DNA of 64,000 nt from Hydractinia symbiolongicarpus. Lineage: Eukaryota; Cnidaria; Hydrozoa; Anthoathecata; Hydractiniidae. A model generated the notes under the pieces. That model was given only the letters and a program-made list of their open reading frames with translations, had not been told where the DNA came from and made no database searches. The position numbers were made by a program, and so were the translations under genes. Each line of letters begins with the position of its first letter. The first letter of the stretch is position 1. The stretch is from contig NC_079878.1 in assembly GCF_029227915.1 (NCBI RefSeq), forward strand, positions 1,612,001 through 1,676,000, read 5' to 3'. Shown piece by piece: positions 31,128-43,140 of the stretch.

Positions 31128-34100
31128 GCGCATGACTCGCCCAAATTTGAATGGTTAATACTTTTAGTCTTACTTTAAATGAAAAAGCATAAAAATGGGG
31201 TAAATTTACTTTGATAGAGTGACTTTTAGCTGAAGTTCTAAAAGAAAAAGGCCTCGCAGGAGAACGACACACCAATAGCCAGTGCAGGAGATTAAATATC
31301 AAACGGTTTTACTGAAGCGCTAAATCCAACCAGGACAGAGTATCCTACAATGGTAATTCTCTTGAATTGAATCTAAAATTACGTTCCGACTGCGTCGATG
31401 TATTCAAAAATCAAATATCTAAAAAATAAATAAATGCTACCTCGCCCCTAATTCTGCGAGGATTTAATTGGTCAATGTTTAACCGTCTAAGGTGAAGTTG
31501 GAACTTATGTATATAAATCTTTATAGAAATAAGTGACAATTAAAGGGCTATTTTGTACTATATTTTATATTATACTATACGTTAGATGCCGCTATAATTG
31601 TTTGGTAAAAAAAATTATGTAAAGTGTTGTTTTCCTTACGCTTCTTCTTCTTGTACCAAACAAGTTTATTGGAATTTTACGATTTCTTATTGAAATTAAA
31701 ATCTTAGATTGTCTAGTTTAGAGCACAAGGTAATTATTAATCGTGGAATTCGCAATTTCCCATTTTAGTTCTTTAATTGACCACGCCAGAAAACTCTCTA
31801 AGCAAAAGGAATCACTTAAGCAATATGACGTAAAGAGAAATTGTTAGGAGGTAACCGGTCCCCTTTTGCTTGTGTACAGTAATGTATTTAGCTTTCCTGT
31901 CCGTCTTTTTCTTTTTCCTTTGCTTGTTGTTATGCGCATAAATTGTACCTTCGTCGCTTTTATACCAACTACTTAATAAAATATTTAACGTCTACATAAT
32001 ACTATTTGTAGTGCTGTAAATAAATTTTGGAACGGTACCTTCAATTGGAATTTTAAAATGCTGGACGCCTGAACTATACACCTTTTTTTGCCAAAGAATA
32101 TTTCAAATGTATCATTGATGGAATGTGTGCTTAGGCGCATTGATCTGCATAAGAAAGTCTCTTCTTCAAGGTTGTGCACACAGAACTTGCTATGTTGGCC
32201 AAACTTTATTCTGCAGTTAACCATTTCCGTAAAATTAATAATGCTGCTATTTTGACGATGTAGTAACTGTCATCTGTATTTAAAATATTTTGATATTTTC
32301 AGTTCTTGGTCCCAGAATGATATTTGTCGTTTTGCAGAAAAATTTGTCACAGTGAACAAAAAATAGTAAACATGCTGGCGAGATTAAAATTCTGCATCTT
32401 TTGGTCCTACAAATATTGATTTGATTTAAAGTGGCTTACCAACAAATAACCTATATCGCAGAGGATTGTCTTTTCTAAAGTTACTTGATGAGGATATCAT
32501 AGTGCGCAACAGTACGACAAAATTAAGTCCAAAATTTAGTTGATTGGTTGCCATGGTTACCCGTTGCTAGGTAAAATAAGAGCAAAATATGACATTTTTC
32601 TGCTCAACGCTAAACCAAATAATTGAATAACATGCGTTTTTTACCGCGCCATTTTGGCCGCGTATGTTTCTCAAGGGTCACTTGTAGGGATTGAGTGAAA
32701 CGCATTTTCGTAAGGCTGACTCGTCTCCCAGGCAACTGACGCAGTATTTCTTGGACGAAAAAAAGGCAAAAACATGGCGAAACTGGACCAGGTAATTGAA
32801 AGACAAAACTTCGACTTGAAAATCAATTTCAGTTAAGCACTAGGTAATACTAATGCTCGCATCCACAAAAAAATTGTAAAGCATGTGTGTTTAGATCTTG
32901 AGAATTCTTGCTTTCCGCGGATTCCGAATTTAAACGGCAAAAAACTTGTTTAAAGGTTATTTTATGGACATTCTTGAATTTTGGATTGACAAAGGATGTA
33001 CGGCAGCACTATTTTGACCTTAAAAGCACCAAATACCTAAGTCTAATTGACGATGAGTAAACTCTAACGATTTCACTTTGGATGGTGCTTCGTTAACACA
33101 GCTTTCTGACTGCATGTGGAACGACACATTTAATATTCAAAACTGCCATATATTGTCCTAGGAGGCCTTAAAGTATCATCCGGCTATTGCAAAGCATTAA
33201 ACATCGAAAGAGGGGCAGGAAAGCTGTCTAAAAATGAGAAAATGGTTGCCATGGGCGTTGCTATGCACTTATATTTGCGATTGGTTGGTACCAGATTGCG
33301 CAATAAAAACCGAAATTTTTCATAAGCACTACTTGCCACGGTATTCTAAGATGAATTTGCTGTCAGAAAACAGGTAAAAGACAATTCTTGAAAATTAGAC
33401 ATTATTTGATGGTAAACCACCTTAACGAAAGTCGAGACTAAAGACTTAGCTACAAGAAATTGCAACAGTGAACAAATTTAATTGCTAAACACAATATCAT
33501 AAGATGAAATGTATCAGGCCAGCAATTCAATTTTCCAAAATTTAGACAGGAGGCTGAATTCTTTAAATCGTACAGCTACAATAATTTTATTCTTATTATT
33601 TTTATCGAATATTTTTACAGGATAATCAGTCAGTTAAAAACAAATATGTTGGTACTGTTGTCAAAGAAGTCCTGCATAGTAAAATCTGAAAAAAAATATT
33701 TTAAAGTTACTTAAAAATATTTTCACAATATAGTTAAAACAAAATATAGTATTTCTTAAAAGTAACCATAACATTTTCACAAAGACCGCCATTTAAAGAC
33801 ATTTAAAAACATGAGTGCAATATCATTTTCGCATTACATTTACTACACTGGGAACATTTGCTCGAACACCATTTGAAATAATGTGAAGTTGTCTCGATTC
33901 CAGAGTCTGAATTCTAAGAGTTTATGTGTTATTCATACATGAAGTCATGAGGGTGCAGTAAGTCAACAGTGGTATGATCATAGAACGATAGATTGTGTTA
34001 GATGTGTAAGCGTCAATAAAGTATTGAATTCTTCTCACATTAATCTCAAGCAGCTGGATGTTTTTTTCAACTTTAAAGATTTTTTTAAATTGCCGTGCTC

Positions 34101-34748
34101 TCGTGCCAGTGCTCTTGCTGTGTTTGAAGGCTAAAGTTGAATAAATTTATATGTTTTGACCATGAATGTCTCACGTTCGTGCACTATTTCCTTTTACTAA
34201 CAAATTAAATATTTATTCAAAATCCAAATAACCACACACGGTTATTTATTTTTCTCAAAATTATTATGCACATTTTTTTAAAAGCAAGTGGATATTTAAC
34301 CTATCACTGGAGCTAATTAAAATGTCTTGAACAACTCTAAACAACCAAAAGTTACCCATGTTCTTCCAAGTATGCTAAATTCATGTCAATGTCAATTTAT
34401 CAAACTTACCGAGACCAAATAATTATTTAGATTTATTTAGTTCAAATTGAAAAAACTGAGCTGCTCTATGGTAAAAATGATTAAGTTAGCTAGACGTTGT
34501 AAGAGTCAAAAGTAAGTATTGTTTTAAAACCGTATCTTGGAAATTAAATTGTTGCTGGCATGAAATAATGGTTATACTAAAAGTTGCTTAGTTGGTTTTT
34601 TTTATTTCAGTGCAGATGTTAAAAAAAATTTGATCTCAATGTTATAGTTAAAAACTTTTTCAATCTTAGCAACTCAGTCATTAAGTGCTGAGGCCAATGA
34701 GCAATCTTAGATGCTCTTGTAGCGATTAGCTTTCTTTTATAGACTATA
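31128..34748. other. No gene recognised; two X-box-like motifs
   Basis: AT-rich, with only short ORFs lacking motifs. GTTGCCATGGTTAC at 32547-32560 and GTTGCCATGGGCGTTGC at 33245-33261 resemble half or near-complete RFX X-box sites. No adjacent promoter or gene can be identified. Confidence 0.45.
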
Positions 34749-34905
34749 ATCTCTATGATAATACGGAGAGTGTGTCTGCCTGTGACAGGCAAAGTTGATG
34801 TGTTCACTTTCCTTTGATGTTGCCGAAAAAGTTATGTCTAATACGTTAAATTTTCTGACGTTACGGTGCGACGTCACTAACACTACTTTAACGTCAATAT
34901 CTATA
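34749..34905 (+). mobile_element. Helitron-like 5' end, plus orientation
   Basis: Begins TCTCTATGATAATACGGA and is the inverted counterpart of the 5' end at about 36060-36216 on the minus strand (shared CTGTGACAGGCAAAG, TTTCCTTTGAT and ACTTTAACGTCAATAT). No 3' end follows; a minus-strand array begins at 34909. Confidence 0.6.
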
Positions 34906-34908
34906 TAA

Positions 34909-36216
34909 CTAGTCGATAAGGCCCGTGGAAAAAACCACTTAGGCAAGATAACAGAGAAAAACAACCATCATTTAGATTTTGCAGACATCAGCAGAGACCT
35001 GTGAAAACCCCCCAAAAATTTTTCAGAAATATGTATACCTGTTGCCTTCATCGTATAGATCTTGAAATGCTGATCAAGAAAATGTATATGATCATGTATC
35101 TTTGACAAACGGTTGCAGAGATATCAAGGTTTAAAGGTTTTTTGATGACGTCATCAAACCGTCCATTCCGAAACGGATTTGGGGACCCAGGTTTGAAAAA
35201 CTTACCCAAATTGGTCCCAGGTTGTCCCTAGTTACCCACGCGGTGAAAAAACATTGACGTCACCACCTCGTTTCCAAGTTATTTGGCCTCAAAGTTTTAA
35301 GTGCATTGTAATGGCTTCACTAATCTTAATTAACTTTCCTTTGACGTCAATTCTATTTTATCGGTAAAGTTTGGTAAATTACAGAACAATTTTATAGGCG
35401 ATGTTTTATAGAATTTGTTAAAGAAAATTTTGAAGAATGTAATCCCCTTTGCAAAAGTGACAGACAGACACACGGAATTAGCGTATTATTATAGAGACTA
35501 GTCGATAAAGACCCGTGCAGAAACTTAGGCAATAAGACATTGAAAATGTTGGTTTGCTGTCGTCAGCATTGCAAATCCAAAAAAAAAAATTGGCGAAATT
35601 TAGTTTATTCGTTGCCTGTAACGTGTAGAGGTTGAAACGCTGATCAAAATAATATAGGATCATAACTTTTCTACGAACAACAAAAGACATAAAAGGGTTT
35701 TAAAATTTTGCTGACGTCACCAATGGACCGTTAAAACGCAAAAAAAAAAATTTTCAGAAATTTATATCCCTGTTACCTTCATCGTATAGACCTTGAAACG
35801 ATGATCAAGAAAATGTATAGGATCATATATCTTTGACAAACGGTTGCAGAGATATTAGGGTTTAAAGATTTTTTGATGACGTCATCAACCCGTCCATTCC
35901 AAACCGGATTCGGTGACCCAGGTTTGGGAAACTTACCCAAATTGGTCCAAGGTGGTCCCTAGTTACCCACGCGGTGAAAAATCATTGACGTCTCCCACTC
36001 GTTTTCAAGTTATTTAGCCTCAAAGTTTTAGGTGCACTGTAATGGCTTCATTAATTTAATATTGGATATTGACGTTAAAGTGGTGTTATTGACGTCGCGC
36101 CGTAATGTCTGAATATTTACCATATTAGACATGCATTTTTCGGCAATATCAAAGGAAAATGAAGACATCCACTTTGCCTGTCACAGAGACACGGAACTGG
36201 CGTATTATTATAGAGA
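34909..36216 (-). mobile_element. Head-to-tail array of two Helitron-like units
   Basis: Read on the minus strand, unit 2 (36216-35498) starts TCTCTATAATAATACGCC and unit 1 (35497-34909) starts TCTCTATAATAATACGCT. Each ends ACTAG. Unit 1's 3' end has the hairpin GTGGTTTTTTCCAC about 15 nt before CTAG. Unit 2's CTAG (35498-35501) is followed immediately by the TC of unit 1. The outer flanks are A before TC (36217) and T after CTAG (34908), as expected for Helitron insertion at an AT dinucleotide. The units are 719 and 589 bp and non-coding, with several TGACGTCA octamers. Confidence 0.7.
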
Positions 36217-37857
36217 TAATACGCTTGTGTGAATAACCATGTGAGTCCACTACACGCAAAGTACAGGTCACTTTCTTACGACGTGGCGTTACGCTAAAAT
36301 TTACCAAGTTAAAAAAACCGGAAATCAGGGGTTACTATTTAAATATTTAATTCACTTTTCTTATTACTTTGAAAAATAAAACTCTTTTTCTTTATTTTAT
36401 TAAAAATTATTTTTATTTTAATTTTAAATGTTTTTATTTGTTTTTTTTTTGTTTTAAAAGCCCGGTTGGTCGTTATAGATAGAATAATTTAATTTTACCC
36501 CCGGTTTACCGGGGTAAAATTAAATTATTATTAAATTATTATTATTATTAAATTAAATGTGCGCGTTGTTTCTCACGGAAACAAAGTTTATCAACTGAAA
36601 AAAGAAAGTTGTCTCTTTTTCAAAGTAATCCTGAAAAAAGTTATTTCAAACAATGTTTACTCATCATGAGGTTAGATTAAATCTTTTTTGTTTCTTCTAT
36701 CATTTTTGTGTTCTGGGACCGAGGTTGCTTTCTTTTCGAAAAAACAACTATCGAATTCGAACGATAATTCGAATCTAAAATGCAAAAAACAAAACTATTG
36801 TTGTAGAGCGGCTGTTGTTTTCGAGCGAGAATAAAAAAGGTTTATGTTGTTGTCAGAAATATTTGTTATAAAAAAGAAAAACGTACGATGATAAAACGTC
36901 AAAAAGTGGAAATGTATCAGACAATTGTAGCTAGCTATACATTTTAAATTTGTATTCTTTGGGATGAAGCGAAGTTTAGTAATCGAAATAAAAAACTTAT
37001 TGAACTTTTATCCAGAGAACACTAGCTAGCGGCCTACTGAAAAAGCGAAAGAAAAGGTGTGTTGTTTAGATTATCTGGTGGAGAAATTAATCTAGGCGAA
37101 TAAAGATTTTTAATCCGTTTACACTTATGGAGCTAAACTTTCCCTTAAGTATGAAGTTAAATATGTTTTGTCTTGAGCATTTTCTTTTTTGTAAGAATAT
37201 ACTCAGGGTCAATAAGAAAATCTGAAGATTATGTCCAACTTGTTTGTTCTAAATATAAAAAAAATTTGCCGATAGCTATCAACTTATAGCAAGTTTTATT
37301 TTATTAAGGCATTATATATTTTTAGGACATTATCAAACGAACTGCACTTTTTGTGTCCCACCAATTGACCGTTCCATGTAGTAGAAATTGCCATTAGCTA
37401 GCTATAGTAACTTATAGCAGGCTTTATTTTTGAAGGCATTGTATATTTTCAGGCCATAGTTATGCTAAGAACATATTGAGAATAATGAGGATAGCATTTG
37501 TCAAAAAAGTTAAGAACATTGAGGCTGAAACTGAAACACACTATTCTTATAAAAATAGCGTGTATATCCTAGAGAAGAATTTACATCAACTGTAAATGTA
37601 ATTTTTCCGTTGTTACTGTTTTTAACACTACAGATTGTGTGACTCAGTGTTGATGTAGTTATACAAAACCTAAACCTAAATCCAAAAATTAAATCAATGT
37701 TTACATCTGTTACGTCACGATCGTTTGAAATATATTCGATTCTTAAATTCAAAAACGCTGCATTGTTATCTTCTTTGATTTTATGCGTGATTTTTTTATT
37801 ATAGGTTTGGGTCTGTTCTTTTAATATTTTGGATTGAAATATGGATTGAAATTTTTA
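36217..37857. other. No gene recognised; strong 21-bp hairpin at 36483-36531
   Basis: AATAATTTAATTTTACCCC is mirrored by GGGGTAAAATTAAATTATT across a short loop (about 36484-36530), followed by an ATT/AAT microsatellite. A 80-codon minus ORF at 37510-37752 has no recognisable motif. Confidence 0.5.
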
Positions 37858-39081
37858 ACTATTATTTTTTTATATTGTAAGTATAATTTTGGAAGGTTTG
37901 CCGTATGCAATAGACTGAATAGCTGATTTTGTATGACTTGACGAAAAATGTTGGATTTTTTTGTAATGTTTGGTATACGTTTTTTCCCTGATGTACTTCT
38001 AGAATGGCAAAGCAAGTATATAGTTTAACGTATTCCGCTTTTTGCATAACAGTTGTTAGACATCTTTGATTTCTTGGACATTTTCCATTTTTACATTAAA
38101 ATATATTTTTTTTTGTTGCACGTGCTTATATCTTAAGACGTTTTGTTTCGGCCGTTATAAACATAGAATAATGCAGATTGTGAGCAACCTCAATCACAGG
38201 CTTTTTTTCTCTTTTTGCCATCCAAAAGAGACAAAGAGCCGGGGTCAAGGTTGTAACGTGAGTTTTGATAATTCAAATTACTGTGTTGTATGTTTTTGTT
38301 TTTTATCTCTTACATTAGTTTAATGAGAGATTCCATGGATTCTTCCACGGGAATTCAGATAACTGTTAATTTCTTATATTTTGTGTAAAACTTTGAAAGG
38401 GTTGCTGTATGCAATAGACAGAATATCTGATTTTGGTATGACGTGTTACAAACTGTACAGTGTGAAAATTTTGTAATAACTTTTTTTGTATAACTTGGCA
38501 AAATATGTTGGATTTTTTAAATGTCTGATATACTTTTTTCCCTGGTGTACCTAGCAACGCAAAGCAAGTATAAATTTTCATGGCTTTACAACGCCGTAAA
38601 CCACATGCACACGCCATGAAAAGGCTATAATACGGTCTTTTGACGCCTATTAAATGCCTTACACGTAATCGTGTGGTTTCGCGTGCCTGCGCAGGTTACC
38701 ATTGGTCTAGTTCTTCCACTCTCAATACACTAGAACGTCCTAAGTTGTTATTCCTGGTTCCATGGATTTAGAAAGCCGTAAAACACATGCTTTTTCTCTC
38801 TTTTTTCCGTCCCGTTACAAAAAATAGACAAAGGGCTGAGGTTGGATTGCAAGTTTTAAAAATTCAAATTACCATGCTGCATGTTTTTGTTTAGTATCCC
38901 TTACACGCAGTGAGATGTATTTTAAAATGCGATGGTAAAATTCTTTCCGAATAATTTTCGCATTGTCATACAGATACAGATTGTAAGATTCGCACTGTTG
39001 TATTGTTTGCTTTTTGATGGTATATCTGTTCTATGAATTACATGAGAAATACAGTGGATTCTTCCACGGGAATTCGGCTAG
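37858..39081 (+). mobile_element. Tandem Helitron-like repeats, plus orientation
   Basis: Two related blocks, about 37858-38357 and 38378-39081, share GTATGCAATAGAC, ATGTTGGATTTTTT and TCAAATTAC segments. Each ends with GGATTCTTCCACGGGAATTC (38337-38356 and 39057-39076). At the second end GTGGATTCTTCCAC forms a hairpin 10 nt before CTAG (39078-39081), the Helitron 3' signature. The first block has lost the CTAG. No coding potential. Confidence 0.6.
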
Positions 39082-39652
39082 TCCTATATATTAAATTAAT
39101 GAAGCCATTACAGTGCACCTAAAATTTAAAGCCAAGTAACTTGGAAACGAGGTGATGACGTCAATGATTTTACACTGCATGGGTAACTAAGGACCACCTG
39201 TGCGTAAGTTTCCCAAACCTGTGTCCCCGAATACGTTTTGGAATGGACGGGTTGATGACGTCATTAAAAAACCTTCAAACCCCCAATATCTCTGCAATTG
39301 TTTGTCAAAAGTACATAATCCTATACATTTTCTTAATCAGCGTTTAAAGATCTATACAATAAAGGCAACAGCTATACAAATTTCTGAAAAAATTTGTACT
39401 TTGTGGAGACGTTGCGGACGTCAGCACAATTTCTAAAACCGTATGTCTCATTAACCGCTCATCAAAAGCACATTATCGTATACATTTTCTCGATCAGCGC
39501 TTTAACCTCTACACAATGGATGCAACATGGAAACAAGTTTCTCAATTTATTTTTTTGTATATGCACTGCTGAAGTCAGCAAAAAGTCTCAAACAACATTT
39601 TTTCTATTGTCCTTCTGCCTAAGTAGATTTCTCCGCGGGCCTTGTGGACTAG
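39082..39652 (+). mobile_element. Helitron-like unit directly following another
   Basis: Begins TCCTATATATTAAATT immediately after the CTAG of the preceding unit and ends CTAG at 39649-39652, followed by T. The interior is the same family as 2644-3160 and 34909-36216 in inverted orientation (GTCCCCGAATACG, GACGTCATTAAA, TCAGCG motifs). Subterminal hairpin potential is weak here. Confidence 0.6.
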
Positions 39653-40660
39653 TGTAATATAATGCGAATACAACCATTATTAGAATTTGTTGAATTATTT
39701 TTGCACTATTTAATTCCTAATCTGTATAAAAAAACCAAGTTTTAACTCAGCTTATCCCTCACAAGTAAATCATATAAACAATTTATGTTTAAAATGTTGG
39801 GAAAGTAAATAAAAATAAATGTTTAAAGGAGAAAGCAAAAGCATCTTAAAATTCTTCAAATGCTCTTTATGATAGATAACTCCTAGATGTGTTCGGATTA
39901 AAGTTGTTTGTTTTTTATATACACAACAATTGATGTTCACATCAGTGCGTTAATTAATCTGTAGTCTCGGACATATTATACTGCAAAAGAACAACCAAAT
40001 TCTAATATAACACCACAATCGATTATTTGAATGCTTATATGTAAGACACGTGCAGTTACGGATTTATCAATTAAGATCTAAAAAGATCTGGTTAATCGGA
40101 AATAAAAGTCGAAAGGGAAGAACGAAAAGTTAGAATAAAACTCCAAAAGATTTTCCACATTTTACATATTTATTAAAGTGCGGTAAATCTTCGTAAACGG
40201 TTTCTCTTAGATCAATTAGTTCAAAATTTAAACAGTTCCGATTTTTGCACACTAACCTTACCTATTTCTTACCTTTACGATGGTTTAGTGGATTGTTAAA
40301 AAATGTGGGTATTGTATAACTGTGGTCAACGCCTTTTTTACGTTGTTTACCGGCTTCACACACCTGCAAAAGTTAAACTCCGTCGTTGCGTTAGTTTTAG
40401 ATACATTTTTTACTCAAATCATTTTATTTCTCTATGCATTCCTAAGAAAAACGTGACTTCAAGAATCACCTGTTTCTCACAGGAAAATTAGCTAATAAAA
40501 AACGGTTTATATATTTTAAATTGAAATTCTATTTTCGATCTTTTGTTATTTGATTAGAGTATTTAAGAAAAAATTCTCACACATTATTGTTATTAATATA
40601 GTTAAAGAAGGAGTGGAAAAGTAGTAAATGCAATTTTAGATAAAGTTGCACAGCTTCAAC
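39653..40660. other. Upstream region of the GPCR gene, nothing recognised
   Basis: AT-rich; may include 5' untranslated sequence or an intron of the receptor gene. No promoter motif can be called with confidence. Confidence 0.4.
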
Positions 40661-41632
40661 ATGAAGCTTAATGCTATTATTTTTACCTACATCAGTCCAG
40701 TAAATGCAGCATTGATAATAATATTAAACATACTTGAGATTGTAGTGATGTTCAAGACTAATATGCAGAGGCTCTTGTCTCCTTCTTTGGTGTTTATTCT
40801 AAATTTATCCATCTCTGATATAATGGTGGGTTTTATGATCATCATGGTTAAAGTGTTTGCATTTCTTTTAAAAACAAACTACAAAGGAAATAAAGTTCTT
40901 TTGGAATCCCTTCATGTGACTAAAAACTTCATGTTGAGGTTGTCATTGCTGCTCTCAGTTTTAAATCTTATGACTTTTACAGTTGTAAGAATGCTTGCAG
41001 CGAGAAAGCCATTGCTTTATAGAAAGATCACAAGGAGAATTGCCATTAACATTTGTTACTGCATCTGGCTTGTCGCTCTAGTTTTTGTCACTGGTTACTA
41101 TTGTGCCATGAAGTTTACTCTAACAGTAAAGGAACATAACAAATTTGAAACCATTTTGTTTCCCCTGTCAACGTACGTGGTATCTCTTGGTTTTTGTTAC
41201 TGCTATTGGAGCATATATGCATCAATAAGAGAGCAGAAAAGAAAAGTTGCCAAAACAGACATAACCTGGACAAATCTATCGGAACCATCAACATCTAATT
41301 GGGTAAAGGAGAAGAAATCAAAACAGAAAAAAAACAAAATGTCAGATAACGAAAGGAAAGTTTTGCGAATTGCTGCTTTGTCTGTCTGTGCCTTTATGGC
41401 TTGCTGGATACCCTTATCTACATTTGCACTAATAAAAGCCAGCGGTGCGCTGGATGGCTGGAAATACGCACTGGACGTGGAGTATGTGTTTTTTAGTTTG
41501 GCTTTTGTGAACTCCATATTGGATCCATTTATCTACATGGTGATTTCCCATGATTGCAAGAAATATATTGCCAAGTTATTCAAGAGAGAACCCGACACAG
41601 AAACAATAACCATAACACTCTCTTCATTATAA
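40661..41632 (+). CDS. Class A (rhodopsin-like) G-protein-coupled receptor, single exon
   Basis: ATG at 40661 gives 323 codons with seven hydrophobic segments, the usual length for a compact class A receptor at the cell surface. Landmarks: transmembrane 1 IIILNILEIVVM (the usual GN reads LN), transmembrane 2 LNLSISDIMVG with the conserved aspartate, transmembrane 6 CAFMACWIPLSTFAL (CWxP), transmembrane 7 FVNSILDPFIYMVISH (DPxxY form of NPxxY). Unusual: the DRY motif at the end of helix 3 reads VVR (MTFTVVRMLAARKPLLYRK), and I see no cysteine at the usual start of helix 3, so the canonical disulfide is probably absent. The C-tail is short. The ligand is unknown. A broken paralogue lies 10 kb upstream on the same strand. 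An upstream TTG-started extension to 40646 is unlikely to be used. Confidence 0.9.
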   Translation: MKLNAIIFTYISPVNAALIIILNILEIVVMFKTNMQRLLSPSLVFILNLSISDIMVGFMIIMVKVFAFLLKTNYKGNKVLLESLHVTKNFMLRLSLLLSVLNLMTFTVVRMLAARKPLLYRKITRRIAINICYCIWLVALVFVTGYYCAMKFTLTVKEHNKFETILFPLSTYVVSLGFCYCYWSIYASIREQKRKVAKTDITWTNLSEPSTSNWVKEKKSKQKKNKMSDNERKVLRIAALSVCAFMACWIPLSTFALIKASGALDGWKYALDVEYVFFSLAFVNSILDPFIYMVISHDCKKYIAKLFKREPDTETITITLSSL

Positions 41633-42069
41633 ATAAATAAAAAGCAAAACAAAATTATTTTTTCTCAAAAATCCAAGCTGAAACAGTTTCGTTAAAATGC
41701 CATTGTACTGCTTAAATACAAAAACTAAAGTTATGAAATATTTATTAATTAATAAAATAACACTTAAATACTGGACGAATCGTTTGTTTGACTTTGGAGT
41801 GAGAAACTTTCCGTATGCTAAAGCATTTAATATGAATGTATCTTATCGTAAATGGGCTATATTATATTAATTAATACACACTGTTATTATTGTGTTAAGT
41901 ACAAAATATATAATTATAGCACATCTCAAATATAAATAAATAATATATAATATTATCTGCATCCAATTTGAAATATTTACTTCTTGTTTCTTCAACCAAA
42001 TTATTATATGTTTCTTAAAGAAATAATTTAAGAACGCGTACCTATTCCGTTTCTTGCGATGTCATTGTA
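41633..42069. other. 3' flank of the GPCR gene, AT-rich
   Basis: AATAAA occurs several times within 150 bp after the stop codon (for example near 41632-41640 and 41750), any of which could serve as a polyadenylation signal. Nothing else recognised. Confidence 0.4.
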
Positions 42070-42601
42070 TCTCTATAATAATAGCTGTATTCTATCTGTC
42101 TGTCTGCGAAAAACACGTCGTGCAGCGGGCTCACGACATAGCGTGTAATTTAAAGGCGGACGACCCCGTTCGCCCGTCAAAAAACAATAAAATTTGATTC
42201 CTGCCTGTTTAACTTAATAACCACATCCTGGCAAAGTGAAAGCACAGGTGGTCTTTCTTCCGATAAAAATTAAAGAATAATATATATTTTTGATGTTTAA
42301 ACTTTTAGAAGCCGCTTATACACGATCAAATTTTATATGACATATGATATATGATCATATAAACCTCCTGCTTGTCTCATCATATGCAATGGTGTTACAC
42401 GATTATATGTTGTGCATCGAATTTTAATTTCCCATTCTTTTTCTTTAACATTTGCGACGAGTACTTGCGCGGCTGCTGTAATAATTGCAGTTGTCTCAAA
42501 AAATTTTCATCATATAATGTATGTTACACGATCATCGTGTACGCGTTGCACGACACTTTTCTTGCGGACAAACGAACAGAATACGGGTATTATTATAGAG
42601 A
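42070..42601. mobile_element. Helitron-like termini in inverted orientation
   Basis: The left end starts TCTCTATAATAATAGCTGTA (plus) after an A. The right end, on the minus strand, starts TCTATAATAATACCCGTATT-like at 42601. About 40 bp of each end match in inverted orientation, including CTGTCTGTCTGC and CTGTTCGTTTGTCC. This could be two 5' ends facing inwards or a fold-back derivative of the family. Confidence 0.55.
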
Positions 42602-42760
42602 CTAGTCGTTAACCCACGGGGTCGTCCGTCCATTATATTTACCCGTCGCAGCAAAGTGGAAAAAATGTATAGTATTTGATATTTGTGTTTATACCTTTCC
42701 CGCAACAAAATCTGAAATAAAAATTACAAACCGTTGTTACTCCGTCATAGCAAAAACAAT
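42602..42760 (-). mobile_element. Helitron-like 3' end abutting the previous unit
   Basis: CTAG at 42602-42605 directly follows the TC start of the neighbouring minus-strand unit. Next come CGTTAACCCACGGGGTCGTC and the GTCGCAGCAAAGTGG block seen also at 54655-54675 and 54847-54861. The right boundary is unclear. Confidence 0.5.
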
Positions 42761-42844
42761 CGGGCAATATTATTTTATTTTGCGGAATAAGTTTTAGCAA
42801 CCGTTAACAAATTAATTATGACAATGGACTGGGTACTTAGTACA

Positions 42845-43140
42845 GCTAAACCGTGTCACACATAAGTAATATGCGCAATAGCGTTTTCCTAAAAAACTTA
42901 CCACAACTTCAATTTAAATAAAAAAGCACACAAAACAGTCCACTGATAACAGCAGGTTGAACATTTATTACAGGTAACCCGTGTCACACATTAGTTAATA
43001 GCTGTATAAAACCAATTTCCAAAATATAATTATCGCAACGGTTTAAATAAAAAAGCGCTCTTAACAGGTAAACCGTGTCATGCATGAGCATAGGGTTACC
43101 ATTTTTCAGAAATACCATTACCATTTTTCAGAAATCTTTA
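42845..43140. repeat. Degenerate ~105-125 bp tandem repeat plus a 21-bp duplication
   Basis: Units start with AACCGTGTCACACAT or a close variant (about 42849, 42968, 43072) and share TTTAAATAAAAAAGC. A short duplication CCATTTTTCAGAAATACCAT / CCATTTTTCAGAAATC follows at 43099-43138. Confidence 0.6.

Noticed and set aside
42372-42612. Two overlapping short plus-strand ORFs
   Set aside because: They lie inside Helitron-like terminal sequence and have no motif.
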